DNA from: Corydoras sp. C115
Taxonomy: Eukaryota; Chordata; Actinopteri; Siluriformes; Callichthyidae
DNA length: 64,000 nt
Assembly: GCA_019802505.1 (NCBI GenBank)
Contig: JAFMOC010000072.1
Span: 531,001-595,000 of the forward strand
Direction of reading: 5' to 3'
Position numbers and translations under genes: made by a program. Below the pieces are notes generated by a model, which saw only the letters and a program-made list of their open reading frames with translations, was not told where the DNA came from and did no database searches. Below, piece by piece: positions 57,922-64,000 of this stretch; the first letter of the stretch is position 1, and every line of letters starts with the position of its first letter.

Positions 57922-58544
57922 AATTTTAATCACACATTTAAATAACCTATATAACTGTATGTAGAGTAAAAACAAAATAATAATCTTGTGGTTTTAATAC
58001 ATTCGGAGTGGACTGTATATCCCTTAAAACAAGCATTGGTAGTTTGTTTTTCAGTATGCTACCATTCAGCAACTTCATCATTTACTAGAACAGAGTATTT
58101 AAATCATAAACATATTTTATTTACACTTCATTGACTGCCAGTTTAATTTTACATTGGCCATAAATACTGCTAACCCTATAAAAACTTAAACAGCCTTGCC
58201 CTGCAATGTCTGAGTGGGTTTTTTATTGCCAATGTCCAGTTCAATCAAAAAGTCCCAGTTTATTATACTTAACATAATGAAAATCGCTGAGAAGTTTTTT
58301 CTTAATATGGAATACCTTCCTGTTTTGTACAAGGTCTCTTTTTACACAAGTTTGGTCAGAGCGGTGAGCTAACGATATCTTAAGATGTTTCTCCGTAATT
58401 TTAACCATCAGTTCTAATCAGTAAAGTTTTTGCTTGCTAAAATGCTTTATCATCAGTTCTAATGTTCTGCTGTCTTGAAGTTGCAATTGTCCTTAACTAG
58501 TATGTGGGACTCATCAGTTAAATTCCTGTTTTCTAATAGTTCAA

Positions 58545-58615
58545 GTTCAAGTTATTTATTTATATAGCGATTATTACAACAGTACATTGTCACAAAGCAG
58601 CTTTACAGAATGAAT
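58545..58615 (+). mobile_element. Teleost repeat 3' end (TTATATAGCG type)
   Basis: TTATTTATTTATATAGCGAT and GTCACAAAGCAGCTTTACAG are a widespread teleost repeat terminus; family not named. Confidence 0.5.
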
Positions 58616-59700
58616 ACATTTCAAAACTGACATGACATTACATTATGAGCATAATGCCTTATCCGGTATGTATTTGCTTTTTTAATTAGTCCTTTTTAAT
58701 TTTAATTTATCTGTATATAAAATAATAAAACAAGAAAAATGCTGCAGTATCAAAATAAACAGCATTCAGCAGCTTCACAGGAAACCATTTTGTTTCTCTG
58801 TCAAGTTCTAACTGATTTTCCATTTTTATATTTCGCTACCAATTTACTTTTAAGAAAGTCACTGACAACAGGGAAATGGTTTGTTCCATTTTAGCATGGT
58901 GCATTTAAAATTATTAAGTGCCTCTCCAATTTAAATGAGTCTCCTCTTGCTTGAATGTTTAAGGTCTTGCCTTCTGAGAGTTCAGTCCTTCCCTCTTTCC
59001 ATGCTGTGTCACAACAATAATAAGTTCAATTTCAAAAGTCTAGTGGAATCTGAGTCAGTGGATAATGAGCTGTAACTAAAGACTGCCTCATCCATCTCTT
59101 AAAAGACATTTAGCTAGACACAAAGCAGTGAGGCATGAGTCGTTTTATAAATTATGAATTTAATAAGTGTCTCATTGTCCTTAATATTTGAAGTCCACAT
59201 TTATTTAGTGAACGTTTATATAGTACTTATATGAATCAGGTCTATTTGTATTAATTGTACTATTTACAATGTAAAAATGTTATTAATCGAATGGAATAAA
59301 TCAGAAAATCCATTTTTATTTACTTTTCCAAAGCAGGTGAAGACAGTCCAGTTGCTGTATTAGTTTATTAAAATGTGATGATGCTAATAAATAGATGAAA
59401 CTACCCCATTAACAAAGTCATCAACCATTAACTTTACTTTAAGTACGCATTACCTCATTTTAATATGAGAAATATTGGTAGTGCATCCCCCACTGTGACC
59501 TTAGTTTAGAATTAAATGAACAAGATAATCAAAGATACTAGAAAGTTTAATGTGTATGAAATAATCTCCAAAGGTATGCAGTTTGATTTGTCATAGATCA
59601 TAAGCTATGTATTTGCTGATATAGCAAATTAATCAGTGTAATAAACAAAGTTTACTTTAAAAGTAAAGGAAAATTAATTAACAAATACAAAATACATCTT

Positions 59701-60048
59701 GGGCGGCACGGTGGTTTAGTGTTTAGCACGTTCTCCTCTCAGCGCTAGGGATTCCTGGTTCGAATCCCCATCTGGGTGGAGTTTCCATGTTCTCCCCGTG
59801 TCTGCGTGGGTTTCCTCCGGGTTCTCCGGTTTCCTCCCACAGTCCAAAAACATGGATCAAGTCAATTGAATTCTCAAAATTGCCCCATATAGAGTGTGTC
59901 TGTGTGAGTGAGTGTGTGCCCAGTGATGGATTAACGCCCTGTCCTGGGTCTATCTGCCCAGCGCCCGAGACGTTCTCCCCTGGATGGGCATGGGGAACCT
60001 CACCGCGACGCTAATAGAGGATAAAGCGGGAGATAATGAATGAATGAA
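59701..60048 (+). mobile_element. SINE copy with 12-bp duplication, 348 bp
   Basis: AAAATACATCTT at 59689-59700 and 60049-60060. A box slightly altered (TGGTTTAGTG), B box intact. Confidence 0.96.
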
Positions 60049-60904
60049 AAAATACATCTTTATACAAACAGTTTTTTTCTTATTCTTTTAACAGCCATCA
60101 AAGGCATTTCCATTAGTCCTTATGACAATTGTGGCCAATGTGGTCCAACTTAATAAATATGTATACATAAATTTCTTTGACAGTGGCAGGTTCAGTCAGA
60201 CACCAAGGAAATGAGGGATCTCATTGATTTACCTGTTTGTGTTCTGGTAATTGTGTCTGTGTGTCTCTGTAGGAGATAACAGAGGAGCAATCGGTGAGAA
60301 AAAAGCAAACCTGGAGCTGTGCATGTGTGTTTATTTCCATGCCTGAAAAGACAAACTGTCACCTAAAAAGCTGAGATTAGTGGCAAATACTGGTTCATGT
60401 CAAATTTTACTTTTAATTTTACCCTATGAAAGAGAGAGGGAGGGCATTGGCTTAATGAAATGATGACACAGGTATTTGTATCTCTTGCTACCTTTTTATT
60501 GCTGTCTTATCACACTTGCAACTGTTCTATTGATCTTATTGAGGGTGCAAAACTGCCTAGGGTTAGTCCCTACCCACTTACTGTGGCCAGAGTAGGGCTA
60601 TGCAGAATTATAAATCTAAATCTAAGTTTCTGGAGAGGGGTATCATTTGCCAGGCTCAATTGCTTGTGTCCTTGGTTTCGAAGAAGAACTCAAGTTCGAG
60701 GCCTTAATGTATTAATTATCGGTTACTAGCAAGTTTGCAACTTTCTTCCTTTAGTACCATCGACACTCGGGTGTCTCAAAAAGGCCACTATATTTACGAA
60801 GCTGGATTTACATAATGCATATAATCTCATATACATGTGACTACTACTTTTTAACAAAACTGAAATAAAAAAAATTACTATAAGCCTAATAATATAATAA
60901 GCCT

Positions 60905-61305
60905 AATAGCATAATATAATAATGCTTAATAATTTCTCTTGGGATATAAAGCAGCTGCCACTCCATGTCTGGTCCTTTATAGTTGACATCCATGATCAGT
61001 TCTCTGACACTGTCTCCCTGTGGCACCATGCCATCACCATTTTCAGACTGATACAGATGCCAACTGACTGCATCCAGGGCAGTAGCTTTGGTGCTAGCCC
61101 ACCTGCAATCAGCATGCCAATTGCAATTGTGCCATGTGGACAATTGCCCCCTCAATCAATGGTTACGAGAGGCCAAGATAAATCTACTACTTTTAGTAAA
61201 TTAATTGCTTTGTGTTTGAACGTGACGGAAACCAGGGGGTTTCAACCCTGTGCTCGCTTTGTAAGTCGCTTTGGATAAAAGTGTCAGATAAATGAACAAA
61301 ATATA
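60905..61305. mobile_element. Unidentified element ending in a SINE-type tail
   Basis: A GC-richer block with a 118-codon plus open frame ends in TAAGTCGCTTTGGATAAAAG, the tail of the second SINE family. The open frame shows no motif I recognise; the block is more likely an old mobile element than a gene. Confidence 0.35.
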
Positions 61306-61685
61306 AATGTAATGTAAACCTACTCATACTAATGTTTCCTCACCAAATGCTCTGCCAGTCTGATGGACAGTGATTCTTACAATTCCCCTGGCATCTCACC
61401 ATCCACTTGCACCAGCCTAGCATTAACCTTGTGGCTCATATTCTGAATGGAAGCACATTTTAGTAAAATCATACCTGCTTACCTTGCCTAGCCTCAAAAA
61501 ACACAAATCCACATTTGGTTGCAGCACCATCGTCAGAATAAGAAAAACAGTAACCTTACATATAACCTATACAGCAACTTTTTATATTTATATAAAAATA
61601 AATATATTTATATAACAAATAAAACTATGATTAAACTCCCTGCCTCCTTTATTTCTATAATGTTACAGCTCCAATGTTTTATTAT

Positions 61686-62013
61686 TCATTCATTCATTAT
61701 CTTCCACTTGATCCTTTTTTAGGGTCGAGAGGGGGGTTTCCCATGCCCATCCAGGGGAGAATAGTTCAGGCACTGGGCAGATAAACCCGGAACAGGGCGC
61801 CAATCTATGGCTGGGCACACTCACTCACACAGACACACACAAACATACACTATATGGGGCAATTTAGAGCATTCACTTTCTCCATGTTTTTGGACTGTGA
61901 AACTGGAGAACCTGGAGGAAACCCACGTGGACACGGGGAGAACATGGAAACTCCATCCTCCACCCAGCGCTGAGAGGTGAACGTTCTAATCACTAAGCCA
62001 CCGTGCCTCCCCC
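61686..62013 (-). mobile_element. SINE copy with 10-bp duplication
   Basis: GTTTTATTAT at 61676-61685 and 62014-62023. B-box region partly deleted. Confidence 0.93.
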
Positions 62014-63362
62014 GTTTTATTATCATTTTTTGTCATTATTTTTCTAAATTTTGATTTGACAAATAAATTTAATTCAGCTTAAATGCTAGTGCGTAGTGAT
62101 TTTCTTTTTAAACAGAATTAAACCTCAATTTTTCTGTTCATCACAATGACATGTAAAGAATAAGTGTTTTCATGTCAAATCCCATCACATTTAAAATTAC
62201 TTAAAGATGAAAAGCTTAATTAACTGGTATTTTTTATTTAATGCTTAAAAGTCAAACTCTTGCTTTTTAAGTCAGAAGCCTACAATTTTTGGCCATGTAC
62301 ATGAACATGCACACATCTAATAACTGCACACATTCTGCCTTGCCGTTGCAGCATGTCTTTTATGGTTTTTTTCACAGATAAAATTTCTGAGATGAAAATA
62401 AACTCTTTTAGTAAGAGAGTGCTACAAATGGGACTCTCGGGTGTAAAAGCAATGACCATATTTGTGTGGCATCTAACAGAGTTGCTGCTTTTGGACATGA
62501 AAAAAAGCCTAAATTATGCCCTGGGTCATTTGTCTTCACAGGAAACTGGAAAGAAGGGTAAGACGAAGAAGAGAAGAGGCACTGCAAAGTTCTAAGGAAG
62601 AAAATTACACATAAAAGTGTATTTAAAATCCTCAACCATTTGGACTCCTACAACCAGCAGACACACTCTGTCCCTGTGGTGTGTTTAAGATATGACTATG
62701 TTCAAAGCAGGCAAATTGGATTGTAAATCTTTCTTAAGTCAGACATTTAATAATGCACTGAGGCTTTGAAGTGGTGAAACAAATACTGTATAATAACATC
62801 TTGATTACATCTTTCCCACATCTATACAAGCGATGGTGCATTGTGAACGAGCCCAATGAAACACCAGCTGTATCAAAGAAGACTTCATTATAAATCAAGT
62901 ACGTGTTGGTGATGTTTGTCTATGCATCCATTGTTGCACAACTAATGAGGAGAACCAGGTACATCAAACAGATACTGAACAGAAGCATTAATCTTGATTC
63001 ATCTGTCCATTTCCAGTGAGGTGTTGAATCACGACGGAAATTATTTTCCTATCCTGCTTTTGAATTTATATGGAAAGAACACTGAAGGTCTCTGGGACAG
63101 CACTTTACTATGATTTTTAACCAGACTAAATGGTCGTAAGTTTGTAAACTGGTGCAAACCATTATATTTATATTTATATTTTATATATTGTCTATTTTAT
63201 TACCCTTATTTTTGTATAAAAAAGTTAAAAATGTTTACATTTGATCTCTTTATGGCCTCTATAATGAGACAGGCTCATTTTGTTATTTTACCATCAAAGT
63301 AAACTATCTTTAATAGTCAAATCCTAAATCAGACATTCCACGGAAACTTAAGGGGATATTTT

Positions 63363-63725
63363 ATTCATTCATTCATTCATTATCTTCCGCTTTGTCCTAT
63401 ATTAGAGTCATGGGGGGTTCCCCATGCCCATCCAGGGGAGAACGTTTCGGGCGCTGGGCAGATACACCCAGGACAGGGCGCCCATCTATCGCTGGGCACA
63501 CACTCACTCACACAGACACGCACACAGACACACTCTATATGGGGCAATTTGGAGAACTCGATTGACTTGATCCATGTTTTTGAACTGTGGGAGGAAACCG
63601 GAGAACCCGGAGGAAACCCACGTGGACATGGGGAGAACATGGAAACTCCACCCAGATGGGGATTCAAACCGGGAATCCCTAGTGCTGAGAGGAGAACGTG
63701 CTAAACCACTAAGCCACCGTGCCAT
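63363..63725 (-). mobile_element. SINE copy with 11-bp duplication
   Basis: GGGGATATTTT at 63352-63362 and 63726-63736. CATT tail; extra CACACAGACACG in the TG block. Confidence 0.95.
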
Positions 63726-63968
63726 GGGGATATTTTTAAAATAATAAAAACAAATGTTTGACAAATTAATTTGGCAAAATTAGCTGATGTTCTTAAAATA
63801 ATGTTCATTTAACAGTATTTTTAAAAGTTCAGGTCAAATTTTAGCATTTTTAAGGCAATGTTTTCTAAATTAAAAATATATATAAAAATTATTAAATATT
63901 ATGTTTCTTTTTCAATCTCTAAATAAATTTAAGTTAAAAACTTTTTTTTAATAAACTAAACATTAATT

Positions 63969-64000
63969 AAACACTTAGCAGACACTGTTATTCAAGGTGA
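63969..64000 (-). mobile_element. Second SINE family, tail complement at window edge
   Basis: AACACTTAGCAGACACTGTT then ATTCAAGGTGA resembles the tail complement seen at 42495; cut by the window end. Confidence 0.5.

Larger units (their letters stand above)
30701..64000 (-). other. grm4: Repeat-rich DNA, inferred long grm4 intron
   Basis: No open frame here encodes the N-terminal exon expected upstream of IPQVSY. The simplest reading is a single intron of at least 33.3 kb; an intergenic start cannot be excluded. Stretches with no recognised feature: 30705-31450, 33070-33400, 33600-34440, 35760-37510, 38490-39860, 41290-42490, 43550-44350, 45860-46865, 46895-47450, 47815-48620, 51230-51730, 51990-52830, 53710-54700, 55095-55730, 57935-59700, 60065-60900 and 62025-63350. 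Confidence 0.6.

Noticed and set aside
62353..62595. 80-codon plus frame with a Lys-rich end
   Set aside because: No recognisable motif, no splice or promoter context; length is within chance for this composition.

Overview
The window is nuclear DNA of a bony fish, almost certainly a teleost. It has vertebrate-type GT-AG introns, a vertebrate metabotropic glutamate receptor gene, and a dense load of fish-type repeats, dominated by a DANA/Mermaid-like tRNA-derived SINE with GAATGAAT or ATGGATGG tails. I cannot name the species. All calls come from reading the sequence and from memory of protein and repeat families; no search was run.

The only cellular gene I can support is grm4, metabotropic glutamate receptor 4 (group III, Gi/o-coupled), on the minus strand. 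Seven consecutive exons lie at 30484-30700, 22951-23086, 20902-21056, 20665-20805, 12292-12492, 2293-2429 and 1236-2171 (transcript order). They join without a frame break into 1923 nt (641 codons), equivalent to about residues 174-814 of the mammalian receptor. This covers most of the Venus-flytrap ligand domain, the nine-cysteine linker and TM1-TM6. The first coding exon (signal peptide, start of lobe 1) must lie beyond 64000. The exons for TM7 and the C-tail lie before position 1. Everything from 30701 to 64000 therefore appears to be the 3' part of one very long intron.

The rest is intronic. About 45 copies or fragments of the main SINE occupy roughly a fifth of the window. Many have perfect target-site duplications, and several have intact A and B boxes with a near-constant length of 346-348 bp. 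Other elements are: an internally deleted LINE at 3838-4679 whose 3' tail matches the SINE tails; three solo LTRs of one family at 43083, 56648 and 56997, each with TG..CA ends and a 5-bp duplication; three copies of a hAT-type non-autonomous transposon at 38058, 49539 and 57530; decayed Ty3/gypsy pieces at 7280, 31455 and 37515; and Tc1/mariner relics near 7000, 19700, 33400 and 35680. There are also local duplications and long microsatellites.

I found no CRISPR array, operon, toxin system, RNA gene or clearly novel protein-coding system. The most interesting signals concern repeat biology: the shared SINE/LINE tail, SINE copies that share the same 5' flanking DNA, a recurrent G-tract expansion at one site of the SINE, and the cluster of solo LTRs with intact duplications.
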